64,000 nucleotides of DNA from Hirsutella rhossiliensis. Lineage: Eukaryota; Ascomycota; Sordariomycetes; Hypocreales; Ophiocordycipitaceae. The DNA lies in NCBI RefSeq assembly GCF_020360975.1, contig NW_025408671.1:1612001-1676000 (forward strand), in the 5' to 3' direction. The position numbers were made by a program, and so were the translations under genes. A model generated the notes under the pieces. The model saw only the letters and a program-made list of their open reading frames with translations. It did not search any database and had not been told where the DNA came from. Of the stretch, positions 21,419 to 33,090 are shown one piece after another (the first letter of the stretch is position 1; the number at the start of each line of letters is the position of its first letter).

Positions 21419-23745
21419 TTATATACCTTCTTGATATGAATTCGGTGCCTGAGAAGCTCGGAAGTATTGTACGATCCTGAAGCCTCTTCCAACCCGGAAT
21501 GAGTGGTGTTGGGGTGACCGGCGGCGACGATGGCGGAGTGGGCCCCGGCGGTGGCGATGACCCCAATACACTGTCAACCTTGTCAAAGACGGCAGTGTAT
21601 AGTGTAGAATCGAGTGAGGCTTCTTGTGTGTTCTCGTCGGACGCGGGCTCGTTCGGCTCTCTCGTTTCGTGGGGCTCGGGCTGAGGCTTCTTGTCTGGCG
21701 ATATGATGATCTAATAGACTGCTCTCTTTGGAGGTGAGGCCATTGAACTGACTGCAGAGGCCGCTCTGAGGCGCAAGCTCTATCAACGGCTTCTTTCTCG
21801 GCAGCTGTGCGCTGCGTGCGTGTTGTATCGATCGCGAACTGGTCTCGTGGTCTGAGGAGTCTGTTGTAAACCTCTTCGCTGCTCTCTAGGGCAAGGAATC
21901 CCTCGCTCTTCCCGACAAAGTCAAGCCATTGTTTTATAGTCAGTCTCTTCATCTTTCCGTTCACGAGCTGCACCTTGTTTTTACGGTATTCGTCAAGGAG
22001 CTGCTCTCTCGCGCCGTATAATGCCACGCATCGAGAGGAGCTGTTGGCGTTGATTTTTCTCTTCTTCGAGCCGAAGCGTGCGTTCACGAGATTTACGGAT
22101 ATCTTCTAGGCTGACGCTAGTGTAGAAAGTGCCCTTGGCAGCCTTGACGGCCCTGCCGCGCCTCGGACGGCTGCTTATCTTCTCGATGCGTTGTAGGCGG
22201 TCTTTATAGCACTTGGCCAGTGTTGAGCTAAGAAGAGATGCCTCTGTGACGGCCTGGGAGACGTTGGAAAGCCTGCCACGCGTTGGAGAGCTTAGAATCT
22301 CGTGATAACGCGTTCGAAGGTCTTGTACAGTGTCGGCAGCTTGTTGGAAGCGTGTTTCCTTAGGGAGGAGCGATGCGAACGCTGGGTTAACGGCCTGTGA
22401 TACCTTCAGCTGCTCGGCCACGAGCTTCTTCATTGCCGGCTGCTCTGTGAGGGTAGATGCCCGTTTTTCGAAGCCCCTATGATATAACACGCTGCGAAGC
22501 CCTCTTTGAACCCTTCCCAGAAAGACTTGAGGAAATCGTGCCTCGTGAAGTTCAGCTCCTGACTCGATGAACTTATGTAGGATTTTCTGCTGTGCGTGCT
22601 TAAGAGGCTGGAAAACGCCTACATCGAGCGGCTGAAGGATATGCGTTGAATGCGGAGGGAACACCGCGACGATGATGTCAAATTTGATGCAATATTGTAT
22701 GAAATCGAGGCCTGTATGCCCAGTGAAGCCGTCAATGACGAGAAGACGATGAATTCGCTCGTTTTCCGGGATAAGGCGTGGCTCCGCCTCGAGGAAGGGA
22801 TATTCGGGCTCTCTACACCACTCATCTACACCGAACCACTCCTCAAGGGTCTTTCCGGTGCGTTGGGCACGGGCAGACCGCTTCAAGAGCATACATTAAA
22901 CTGGTGTATCCAATCAAACGTTATCTCGCTGTTGCTGAAGCCTGTGTCGGATCGTGCGAATCGTATATCGTCGGGGCGTTGATCTCGGCCCAAGACTCGC
23001 AAGGAAGGTCTTGAACACCAGCCAAGCCGGAATCGTGTCTCCAACCGCGTTGGCAGCGGCAATAAGCGTGCAAGACTCGCGATTCCCTGGGTCAGAGACT
23101 TGAGGGCGTTGATGACGCGTTGTACGCACTATAACGACGTGAATGCGTTCTCGTAGACTTCCAATACGGATGCCGCACTCGTCTTCGTTCCAGACCTCTG
23201 AGGCCGATTCCGTACGAGCTGATGATCTCCTTGAGCCTCGAGAAGAACTTCTCGACGTATGACACATCGTTGGCCTCAAATACCTTCCTGGACTTCTCTA
23301 CGGCCTTTAAATATGTGGTTCGAAGCTCTGGGTGGTCTTGAAGCCAACGATGATACCAGTTTTTGCCTGGTGGCTTCGCATTGGGGTTACGACGCTGAAG
23401 GAGCGTTAGAGCGGCCGATTCGACCTGTATCTTGCTCGCTGGGAAGCCAGAGCGTTGTAGCCATGTCACATAGGCGGCGATGGCATCATCTTCGTCGTCT
23501 GAGAGCAGCCTTGGCCGGCCACGGCTTCGAACGCGACCCTGAAGCCATCGTGGATGCCGCTTGACGCCGTCGTGTACCGTAGAGCTCGGTACGCCGAAGA
23601 TCTGAGCCGCCTGCCGTATTGTGACTGTGTTGGGAGCGCCCGGCGCGTCTGACGGCGCCGCCCTTGTGCGATGGCATCGCGAGTCTATAACTAGCTCCAC
23701 AGCCCTTGACGTGGCCGTCGGCTCAAGCCCGACGTATTGAGACAT
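21419..23745 (-). pseudogene. pogo-type DDE transposase with frameshifts
   Basis: Read from 23745. An HTH_psq/CENP-B-like N-terminus (TIRQAAQIFGVPSSTVHDGV) is followed by RGRPRLLSDDEDDAIAAYV and KNWYHRWLQDHPEL. The DDE_1 catalytic core has NEDECGI (first Asp, about 23171-23200), LLVIDGFTGHTG (about 22711-22745) and HILQPLDVGVFQPLK (about 22610-22645). Shifts occur near 23207, between about 22915 and 23010, and near 22000. After the last one the frame continues as REQLLDEYRKNKVQL and runs to 21419, so that stretch is better read as the displaced C-terminus than as a separate gene. The start codon is uncertain. Confidence 0.85.
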
Positions 23746-23829
23746 TGAAACACGTGCTGCGCATCACGCGTTCTTGTGTTTTGGTGGGAATGCGCAGTAA
23801 TTACGAAGCAACTACGATAGCGGGGCTGT

Positions 23830-23926
23830 AGGCGCGCGTCCGGGAGTTTTGGGGCTGTCCGGGAATTTTGGGCCCAACTAAGGGGAAGGGGCCCCTTAGT
23901 TGGCTGCCAGAGGCCCCGCCAACGGG
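23830..23926 (-). repeat. Right terminal inverted repeat of the pogo-type element, 97 bp
   Basis: Exact inverted copy of 21102-21198, followed by the TA duplication at 23927-23928 and then GTTGGATGGGCATTGCG, where Helitron sequence resumes as in copy A (10936 onwards). Confidence 0.95.
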
Positions 23927-24752
23927 TAGTTGGATGGGCATTGCGTGCGGCTGAGCGAGGCGGGTGCCGACCGTGTCGAGTCTACTATTGGGACACGGTG
24001 AAGTCGGATATATGGGTCGACCTGAGGAGGAGGATGCGAGTTGGTCACGAGAACTTTCCAGAGGGTTTGCAAGTCGAGCCTCCGGTGGCTAGCGACTACA
24101 AGAGGACAGGCAGGGGTCCTGGCTATCGCTTTAGCATTAAGGCCGTTGATGCGACATTGGTGCTGGCGAGGAGCAAATCTAGAAGGGTAGTCCGGCTGCA
24201 TGAGGACGTCATGGACATGTTATCGCCGGCAGCCTTGTGGCTGTTGCTCGACGAGGCGGATTGGCGGATATTGATGGTGAACTGATGCGCAAGGTTGGTA
24301 GGATGGTGTTGGAAGGGCTGAAGAGTATGGTTTGAAGTGTGCGGCAGGCGGTTGTCGCGGCCATCTCCATGTGCCGGAGGTCGGCAGTGGCCAGGATTCG
24401 CTGGAGTGCGCAAAGAGAGCACGGCGATGGAAGGGTCGCTTTTGGCAAAGCTGGGGTAGCAGGTCGCACGTGGAGACCAGGCGAGGCCGGGACGGTGGAC
24501 GCACATAGATAGGCATGGTAACGGGGGAATATAGAGGGTAGTATTGCATCGCCTCGGTACCATAGGAAGCATTTTATAGGAAGCTATAAGGAAGAAACGC
24601 CACGGCCATGAGGGAAGTGATGGTTAGGGAGCTTCCCATTCGGGAGAAGTAGCGTCGTCAACAAGCGAGACTGTCCAAGTGGAGGTGCTCCGGAGCCAAA
24701 GCTTTATAGCCTGTTGCCAATTTACGGCAGTCGACGTCGAGGAGGCAGCAGC
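23927..24752. other. Helitron B spacer right of the pogo insertion
   Basis: Matches 10934-11750 of copy A. It contains a plus-strand frame from about 23941 to 24285 whose C-terminal part (RVVRLHEDVMDMLSPAALWLLLDEADW) is also recognisable in copy A. Unknown, possibly a small exon. Confidence 0.45.
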
Positions 24753-27700
24753 ATGGCGGACAGTCCTGCAGTGAAGTTAAGCGAGGCGGTTGCTCACCCT
24801 GAAGCCTGTTCGTTGTCAGTCGGGGGTGGAGAAGAGGGAGAACGTGAGCGGGTCGGGTTCGGGGCTCGGAGATGGTACGACAGGAGCCGGTGTAGATGTG
24901 GTGGCAGCTTCTGAGAGGGCCGCAGAGCACGGGGAGAGCCTGGGACGGTTACGAAGATACGAATCACGGGCGAATGCGGCATCAACGTTCCGGCCGATTC
25001 AGCCTAGGAAACCTGTGGTTGAAGACACCGCATGGAGACAGCACGCAGAAGCAATTGCGAGGTCGTTGCCGAGAAGACCGCCGCGAGGCGGTTTGCGGTC
25101 AAACAGAGCACGGAAGTTCCATAATATGGTTAGCAGCGGAAGTTCCGCGCAACATCAGTCACCGGGTCAGCTTCCGAGGCCCCTGTTGCCTAGGGAACGT
25201 GGAGATATGGGGTAGCGGACTCTGATCGTCCGCTCCTCATCGGCACTTTCTGCCTCAGGAGGAGATCCTGAAGATGAGGAGCAACGTGTTACGGCGGCGG
25301 CGGGCGATGTCCCGAGTGTTCGTTCGAAGGAGGTACCGAAGCTTCGATCCATCAGCCTAGGAACCGGTATTCGACAACAAGAAAACGGGCAATTAGCAGC
25401 GATTGCGTCTGGTTTGCCCAAGCGCCGTCGGGGACGGAGTTGGCGGGTAAAGGAGTACCAGGCCGCAGGGGTGTCTCCAACGCAGCAGGTACGGCGCAGC
25501 ATCCGGGGCCGTCTCCTGTGGGGTGGGCGACGCCGCGGCAGAGCCAGCGGACGCTTCGCTGAGCGGGCGGAGGCTGCAGCAAAGGGAGGTGGGCGGCTCA
25601 TCGCGGGTGGCGGCTGGGAGCCCGTGCAGTTTGATCGGCAGCAAGAACGAGGAGAGTGCTGGAAAGGGCAAGGACTGAGGTCAAGGTTCGGCGTGGAAAA
25701 CGTTCGCCAGCACGGCCCGGTGCCTGTCCAGTGCAAAGGGCCGGATGGCGTGTCAGGGATGCGCACGTAGTCGGGCAGTCGTCGCCAAAGCTGCCGCATC
25801 CGACGGCTTGCGAAGAAGCGAATCAGCCACGGAGAGAAGAAATCATGGATCGGAGGCGGCCCGGAGGCGGCCCGGAGGCGGGAGAAGAAAACGTCTTCCT
25901 GGTCGGACGAGCGCCCGAGAAAACAGATTCGGAGTGGAATCGGAAGGCAGAGGAGTCAGGAGCTGCGGGCCGAAGACCTGGCGAGTGTGCTGCGTTTTTG
26001 GAGGAAGACTTCGCCATGAAGGAGGCTGTCTAACGATCAGACGTGGTGTACGCCAATACCGCACGACAGGAAGGTGTCGACGGTGCGGGATTTTTATCAG
26101 GCGTTCCACGATGCGAGCACGTTGCCGATACGGACCTGCATGATGTGCTACCGCAAGCGTACGAGAAAGAGCTGAGGAGATCAGATGGGATCAATGGCTG
26201 TCAAGCTGCGTGCCAGAGGGCGGCCGCTCACCATTTTCATGCCGGAGCTGCTTTCCCGAAGGCGAGCCCGTGTCGGTGTGTGCGGAGTGTGCCCGATGCC
26301 TGGCGCGCGGAGTCTGTCGCCGGCGGTCCATCTTCACACTCGCCTTGGCTGTGAGCACATGTTCCCTGACGAGCTCAAGGGACTCACGCTGGTCGAAGAA
26401 AGCTCGTCTCGCTCAACTCCTGCTATGGGTTTGTCACGAGATATAGCATTCCGGGCGGGCAGAGGCAGGCCGTGAGGTATCCGAGGCACGTCAGGGCCAC
26501 ATCACAGTGTTTCCCAACAACGTGCAGGAGCTGGCGACCAGGTGCTCCCGCAAGCACTGGACGAGATCCACGTTTCGTGGCAGGGCGTGGAGAAGCCGGC
26601 ACCGAGCGACCTGTCGAGTCTCTTGTCGGTGAGGCGGCGGGTCGTCGAGAGGGCTCTTGTTTGGCTGAAGAGGAGCAACCCCCACTACGCCGAGATCGAG
26701 ATCGACGTGGCGGAGATGGAGAGTTGGGAGACCCGATAGACGGGGTGCCGGCCTTGGTGTATGATCGCATGGAGCGGAACGAGCCGTCCGCATGGGAGAA
26801 AACGCGGACGGCGCACGTTGTGCCGCCCACGGAGCGCGCCATGGACGACGAGGGTCGGTGGAGATCGAGGAACTCTTCGCTCTGCTCAACCAAAGGCAGG
26901 AAACGGGAGGCGAGGCTGAAGGGCACGGGCCCAACGAAGAAGGCGCGGGTCGTGATGGAGTTGGTGCTAGCCCCGATCAGAACGTTCGACCAATCAACGA
27001 GGTGACGTCTTCCGGCATGTTTGGGCTGGACGGACCGCCAGACGTGGCGGATGTCGAGCTGCGGTTTGCCTGTGACGCTGTTGGCGCAGGTGCCGACGAC
27101 GGCCGCGCGGGCCGGGCGTGGGTCGGATCCTCGGTGGGGTCGAGGGCGTGGCGACGATGGCAGTGAGCCATACATTCGAGTCTCGCGGGGATGAGTTTGC
27201 CGACTCCTTTGAGACGTCCTTCTTCGCCAGAACGTTCCCGACCCTGTTCCCATTTGGCGTTGGGGACCAAGGCTGGCCGAAGAGGCCATAGCCGAGGCGG
27301 GAAGGCCCTTACCAACTTGCGAGGCACCGGTAGAGCTGCTGAGGCAGGGGCGGCAGCAGGAGACATCGTATCCTCCCGAAGCTTGAACCTCCGGATTTGG
27401 GCCGACATCGTGCTCCGGCGCCATGGTGGCCGGTTTGCGTTGCACCACATATTTGCATTTCTCGTCTTCAACATGGGGGTGCGGTCGAGGAACCGCCGCG
27501 TCAGCATGCTGAGTGTGGCGAGGAAGGACTTCGGCAAGGTCGAGCGCGTTGCCCGCTCGATGACCGCGCAAAGGTTAGCGGCGGCGAGGTCGAGTTGGAG
27601 CTCGGGCAAGACGACCGATGAGGGCGTGAAGGAGCTTCTCAGGAGCCTCTCGCTGTACGGCCACCGGCAACCCATGTCGAGAGAGGTTCGGCTCAATATG

Positions 27701-30700
27701 CGGCGGAAAATCCAGTCGCTCATCGTTGGCTACGGCGTTCCGGCCATCTGGTTCACCATCAACCCAAACGACATTACGAACCCGGTGAAGCTGCGACTGG
27801 CGGCATATCGGACACGCGATCCCGGCGCGGCCGAGGAGTTCCTAGAAGGCCTTGGGAGTGCGTACAAGCGGACAAGGCTGGCCATGTCCGATCCGATGAG
27901 CGCCGCCGTATTCTTCCACCGGGAGATGAAGCTGTTCTTCGATCATTACGTGAAGGTCGGAGAAGAGTCGGTATTCGGGCGCATCGGCAAGTACTATGGC
28001 GCTGTGGAGACCAACGAACGAGGGCGCTTCATGTTCACGGCTTGCTCTGGTTGCACGGAAACGCGCATCTCAGCTCGATGCTTGCCGACATCCACGGGGA
28101 GGATCAGGCGGCGTATCGCGAGCGAATCATACGATACGTCGATAGTGTCTTCTCCGAGGTAAGAATAGCTAAGACGTGTCACTGAGAACCTGAATTGCTC
28201 GTCCGATGGACAAACGGGGCCAGGCTGACGTGCAAGATAGGATCTGGATCAGGAAGGGTTCTGCGCCGTGCAAGCGGAGCGATCTGTGACGTCCGATATT
28301 TCCTCCTGCTGGACAACACCGAGCAGTTTTCGGCCGCATTTGACGAGGAGGCCAACTTCTGTGCCGGCGCTACACAGGTTCACACGCATAGCCCGACCTG
28401 TGTCAAGTATTCCTTGGGCAAAGGAGCGCGGAAGGAATCCATGCCGGTTTAAGTCTCCATGGAGGTTGGTCGACAAGACCGCCATCACGGCAGACGGGGT
28501 GTTGCAGATCGGAGGACTCACAGCATGGTCAATCGATGGAACAAGGCTATCGCTGTTGGGCTCCGGCACAACCACGACATTTCCTTCATTGCGACGCAGC
28601 GCAAGACCATGGCCCTTATGTATTATGTCACGAACTACGCGACGAAGGTGGAGGACCCGGTGTGGAAGCGTGTGGCGGCCGCGGCCGATCTCTGGCCGCC
28701 TCAACGGGTGACGGCACGGCCAACGGAGGACAGGACGACGGTGGAGGTGCTGTTGGCGATGACGCCGCCAAGGAACAGGACGCGACAGTTCTTGATGAGG
28801 TGGCGAATCGTGTGTTCACGGAGCGTCCGCTATCTCAGGTCGAGGTCGTCGCTCATCTTCTTGGATATCCGGCCGAGTTCACCAACAGCAGCGCCTGGGC
28901 GTACCTGAACACATCTCTGCTGTACTGGGAAGTCTTTCGACGGTGGCCGTATCTCCGACGAGCAAGTGGCGCGGCGGCCATAGATGATACTCTGGATGAG
29001 TCGGTCGTTGTCGAAGAAGCAGGCCTGAGGATCTCCCACGTTGAGGCGTACCAGCACCGGGAGAGCTCCTGCGAGGGCTATGCTTATACGACTACATATC
29101 GCTCGTTAGACTAAAACGCACCAGTAAGGATGAGAGCTGTGCGGCCTGGGGAGGTGCCCTTCGAGGATGGATGGGCGCCAGGAGACGCTGGTCCAGGTGC
29201 TCAGGCGGCCGGGCAAGCATGCTACCGTCTGCCTCGATGGCTACCTGAGCAAGGACTTCGGCCACAACGACGACGAGTCGTGCCACCGGAGGTGTGTATA
29301 GCAACCGCCCTGCCGGCAGGCATCATCAAGTGGCTAACCTCCCCCTCCCCTTAAGGGCAGCCGTGCAGCATCTTGCGCTATTTGTGCCGTGGGAGTCCTT
29401 TCTGTGCGAAGAAACAGGTGAGATCAATAGCATCTGGGAGCGGGCGCGAGAGGCGCTGGCCCGAGAATATCATGTCTCGTCGACAACGTGCAGCTGCTTC
29501 GACGATCAGCCGAAGACGCAAAGCGCGACGCCAAGCAATGGGCGGCCTCATCCGGCGATGGCGATTCCACGGTCGCCCACGTCGAGGAGGGCGAGACAGG
29601 CGAGGCGGGCGCAGAATTTGCAGCGACATATCGGTCCAACAACATCGGAGACGCAACGCGCCTGATCGACGTCGTCCGAGGCGCAGTGGGCACGAATCAG
29701 GTGACGGCCAAGTCGCCGGAGCTCATGGCAATGATGCGGCAGCTCTGTCGATTCCAGCAATCGGCGCTCTGCTCAACGGCCGAGCTCGAGGCCATCGCGA
29801 TTCCCGAACAAGGGTTGAGGTGCATAAGCATGCCAGGGCGGGTATTTTCCGGGCCGCACTACCGCCGCAGGATCAGGTCAAGGCTATCAAGTCGCAGCAG
29901 ATAAGTGCGTCGAGGAAAGGAGAGAATGATCAAGGCGTACAAACCACAATCGCAGTCCGGGAAAGCGATCGCCGAGCTGCGTTGCGGAGGTGATGACCGG
30001 CTTCGGGAGGACGACGTCGAAATGACGACAGCCGACTCCGACGAGACGGCTAGCGACGCAGAAGCGGGAATGCGCGTCAGTTTGGCCCATCGACCTCCTT
30101 CTTCGCGGCGGGCAGGAGTTGTCAACACGGCTAACGCTGAACAAGAGGCAGTCGATCGCTTTCCTAATAATATGCCGCCAGCTCGATTTGATGCGACAAA
30201 CGAATAGGGCGATGCCGGCCAGCTCTGCCAGTTCGTCGGCGGCGAGGGGGGCACCGGCAAGTCGCGGATCATTGGGGCACTCGTCGAGCTGTTCAGTGGG
30301 AAGAGCCTTTCGAATCGTCTGCTGATCACGGCGACGTCAGGGACTGCCGCGGCGCAGATCAACGGCATCACGATCCACTCCGCCTGCGGGTTCACTAAAG
30401 ACCGAGGGCGGGCGGCGCGAACACAGCCAAGGACCTTGACGGGGTGCGGCTGGCAAAACGGGCGGAGCGGTTCATCCACGGCCAGTCTCGGATGGACTGG
30501 CAGGAGAAGGACGTGCTTGTCATCGACGAGGTGAGCATGCTCGGGCGCGGACGCTGCACGCCATAAACGAGCGACTCTGTCGGCTTCGCGGATCGCAGAA
30601 AGATTTCGGGGATCCCCATCGTCCTCTTCTGCGGAGACTTTCAGCAGTTCCGGCCGGACAAGAGCGTCGATCGTCCTGCCGAGCGCGGCCATCTCGTGGG

Positions 30701-31787
30701 ACGTAGACAACTCGTTCAAGGCCGAGCAGCGGCACCAGCACGACAAAGCGCACGCGCTGTGGAAGAGATTCACGACGGTCGTCATGTTGAACGAGCAAAT
30801 GCGCGCCGCCGGTGATCCGGAATTGCAGGGCTGCTGAAGCGGATCCGGCAGGGTGTGCAGGACCGCACGGATCTGGACCTCCTCAACTCAAGGTGCTACC
30901 GCGAGGGCAGGCGGATCCCTTGGGACTGGCATCACCGTGGTGACGCCGCTGAACAGGAATCGGTGGAACCTAAACATGGAGGCAAGCTTGGCGTTCCGGG
31001 TCCAGCAGCGGTCGACGATGCGCATCTTCATCTCCGAGCACAAGTGGAAGGAGGGCCTGCCGACCGAGGAAGAAGCGATCATGGTACTCAATCAAGGCGA
31101 CGATAGCGCGATCCCGTGCCGGCCGTCTTCATGTTCGTGGCCGGGATGCCGGTCGTCGTGAACCACAACACCCATCAGGGGCTGAAGCTGGTGAACGGCG
31201 CCGGCTACTCGGCGGTGGAGGTCATTGTCGACAAGGCGTCCCCAGGGCATCGAATCTCGTCCGACATGACGATCCACTTCGGGCCGCCGGCGGGATATTA
31301 CTGGAATCGGCGACGACAAAGGACCTCCACTTCGTCGGGATGCCGCCGGGCACGATCTTGTTAACGCCGATGAGCGTCAGGATACACTGCCAACGAAAGC
31401 GGCCGTGGCAGCAGAACGACGTCAGCCGGAAGGGATTGCCGTGCGCAGCAGCCTTCGCCTGCACGGACTACAAGGTGCAGGGCAGAACGCTAGAGCGCGT
31501 GGCCCTGGAGCTGCGGGGGACACGGACGACGAAAGTCGATGGAAGGGCCGTGCCCTCGCAATGCGACCCGTACAGCTTATATGTGCAGCTATCGCGCTGT
31601 CGAACGCTAGACGGCATCACGCTCGTGTCCAAGGTGCGGGAGAGACTTGGTGGGCAACCGAGTCCCCGAAGAGATGACCGCCGCGCAGGCCAGGCTGGAG
31701 GTGCTAAGCGAGAGGACTGTCGAGGAAGCTTTGCGTCGGTCGGATGGCGACGCTGAAGAGTCAAGGAGAGTTGTCAGGGTGAGGTGA
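24753..31787 (+). pseudogene. Helitron Rep/helicase gene, copy B
   Basis: Starts with the same MADSP context as copy A (ATG 24753) and ends RRVVRVR at 31787. The same blocks are seen: N-terminal arginine-rich part; Cys-rich segment; DUF6570-like domain (about 26300-26890, fragmented); Rep domain (about 27180-28110); YYVTNYATK near 28620-28650; PIF1-type helicase with GGEGGTGKS near 30240-30263 and IDEVSML near 30519-30541. The HUH motif keeps both His codons (CAT 28030-28032, CAC 28036-28038), but one G is missing from the run just before it, shifting the frame. Many one-base gains or losses in G/C runs break the gene. Where copy A has RIP-like changes, copy B mostly keeps the ancestral base. 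Not functional as written. Confidence 0.9.
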
Positions 31788-32173
31788 CGAGGGGAGAGAC
31801 GGAGGAGCGCGCCGGCGGGCAAGAAGACAAGGGCACTGGGCAGCAGCGATCAACGAGGGGCGACTTTTGACTTGAAGGAAGAACCCGCTAGAAGGCATGA
31901 ACGAAAGGGCAAAGACAAAAGACGCAAGTTTTAGACACAATAAGAAAACCGGCGGACGAAAGGAAAAAGGTTGGCATTGGCATTGGCATTGGCAGGGGTA
32001 AACAGGAGTATAAACGGGGAAACAGGGCAAGGCATGAGAGGGGCAAGAGAAGGCGGCGACCAATGATGAGGGAGGGACGGAAGGGTCGGCGACCAATCAC
32101 ACGGGATCTTTTATTCCGAAAGAGGAAATAAATCAGCCAATCAGAGGCGGAGGATGTGGGGGTGAAGCAGTCT
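31788..32173. other. Helitron B 3' untranslated region
   Basis: Noncoding sequence between the helicase stop and the terminal hairpin. It includes a short TTGGCA-type repeat (ATTGGC about four times near 31975-31993) and CCAATCA words shared with the end of copy A. Confidence 0.5.
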
Positions 32174-32198
32174 GGGGCCTTTTTTCCCCGCGCGCTAA
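32174..32198 (+). terminator. Helitron 3' terminal hairpin and CTAA end
   Basis: GGGG (32174-32177), CCTTTTTT loop, CCCC (32186-32189), GCGCG, CTAA (32195-32198). A hairpin a few bases before CTRR is the replication-termination signal of Helitrons. The next base is T, completing the A|T target with A4701. Confidence 0.7.
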
Positions 32199-32882
32199 TG
32201 AAGTCCTTTCGTTCCTCAAGGCAAGGCCTTTCGTTCCTCAAGGCACAGGTGCAGCCGCATGGCCCACATTCATAAAGGCGATGAGGGTTCACCTTAACGT
32301 GCACTGCGAGACGGTTTGTTTTGTGCAAGCAATGATTATCCCAGCTTCTTGAAGCTCCCACGTCTCGAGGGTTGGTGTCATCCACACGGCTTCAGCATCA
32401 GGCGCAAGTGCTCAGGCATACGCTGAAGAAGGGTATTAAAGCACAACTTTCTGCAATCAGGCCAAAGGTGTTGGCGTATATGCGATCCCGACGAGGTTTA
32501 ATTCTGGCTGACCGGCAAGTGACAACACTGGGTATCAGACAGACGATGGATGTCACTGCATGATAGTTTGCCAAGTCCTTGGAGGCGCACAGTGTTGTTC
32601 ACAAATAGCCCCGGCACTCCACATCGCTGCAGCTTCGCCTGGACTGCAAAGCCACACGGTCAGCCTCCGTGTGCTTGTTGTGGCCCGACGGCTATTTTAA
32701 AACTGGGCCTATACTGCTGGACTTATAGTCGGCAGTGCTCTTATGTAGAGCATCAAGTTTAGCCCTGTGCCCCAATTTTTGAGAGGCTATTTTTATATCT
32801 GGAGGGTGTCAGTGCCACTATGTAAACGTAATTAACCGTTTGATCATCCAAAAATGGGACACTCCAACAGATGCATCCATCG
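32199..32882. other. Intergenic DNA between the Helitron nest and the Ty3 element
   Basis: About 680 bp. A 19-bp direct repeat (CCTTTCGTTCCTCAAGGCA) lies at 32205-32223 and 32227-32245 immediately right of the Helitron end. No conserved coding frame was recognised. Confidence 0.5.
32205..32245 (+). repeat. 19-bp direct repeat at the Helitron right flank
   Basis: Two copies of CCTTTCGTTCCTCAAGGCA separated by AGG. They lie just outside the Helitron end. Confidence 0.85.
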
Positions 32883-32887
32883 GTGCG

Positions 32888-33064
32888 TGTAAGGGGCTAC
32901 GCCCCGATGTGTAGATCTGGCATGGCCAGACTAGTCACGTGCGAGCGCCACGGACACGACTCCTAAAGGGAGCGATGTAGACACGTCTCCCCTTTACACT
33001 CTTTGTAGCTCAATTTACATCAATTACGCCCAGCACCTGTGCCAACAGTGCTGACCCTGTAACA
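32888..33064 (+). repeat. 5' LTR of the Ty3-type element, 177 bp
   Basis: TGTAAGGGGC...CTGTAACA, with TG...CA ends. It matches 38509-38685 except for one base near the end (CCCTG against CCCCG). The target duplication GTGCG precedes it at 32883-32887. Confidence 0.95.
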
Positions 33065-33090
33065 TATTGAGCTACCAGTTAACAAAAGAC

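Larger units (their letters stand above)
21102..23926 (-). mobile_element. pogo/Tigger-type DNA transposon, 2825 bp, inserted in Helitron copy B
   Basis: Perfect 97-bp terminal inverted repeats, TA duplication (21100-21101 and 23927-23928), and a DDE-type transposase gene on the minus strand. The uninterrupted site is CGGTAGTTGG at 10931-10940 in copy A. Identical ends suggest a young insertion, although the transposase frame carries shifts. TA targets and a CENP-B-like HTH plus DDE_1 transposase place it in the pogo group of Tc1/mariner. Confidence 0.95.
18681..32198 (+). mobile_element. Helitron copy B (right copy of the tandem pair), interrupted by a pogo-type element
   Basis: Same orientation and gene order as copy A: auxiliary gene on the minus strand (19220-20549) and Rep/helicase on the plus strand (24753-31787). 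The right end is well preserved: a GGGG/CCCC hairpin (32174-32189), then GCGCGCTAA, ending at 32198 and followed by T32199. This is the Helitron 3' signature (short hairpin a few bases before CTRR, target A|T). The pogo-type insertion lies at 21102-23926. The left end is fused to copy A near 18680. Confidence 0.87.

Noticed and set aside
4640..32880. A CRISPR array or phage-like system within the repeat-rich region
   Set aside because: Repeats are dispersed transposon copies with eukaryotic intron-bearing genes; there are no regular spacers and no Cas-like proteins.
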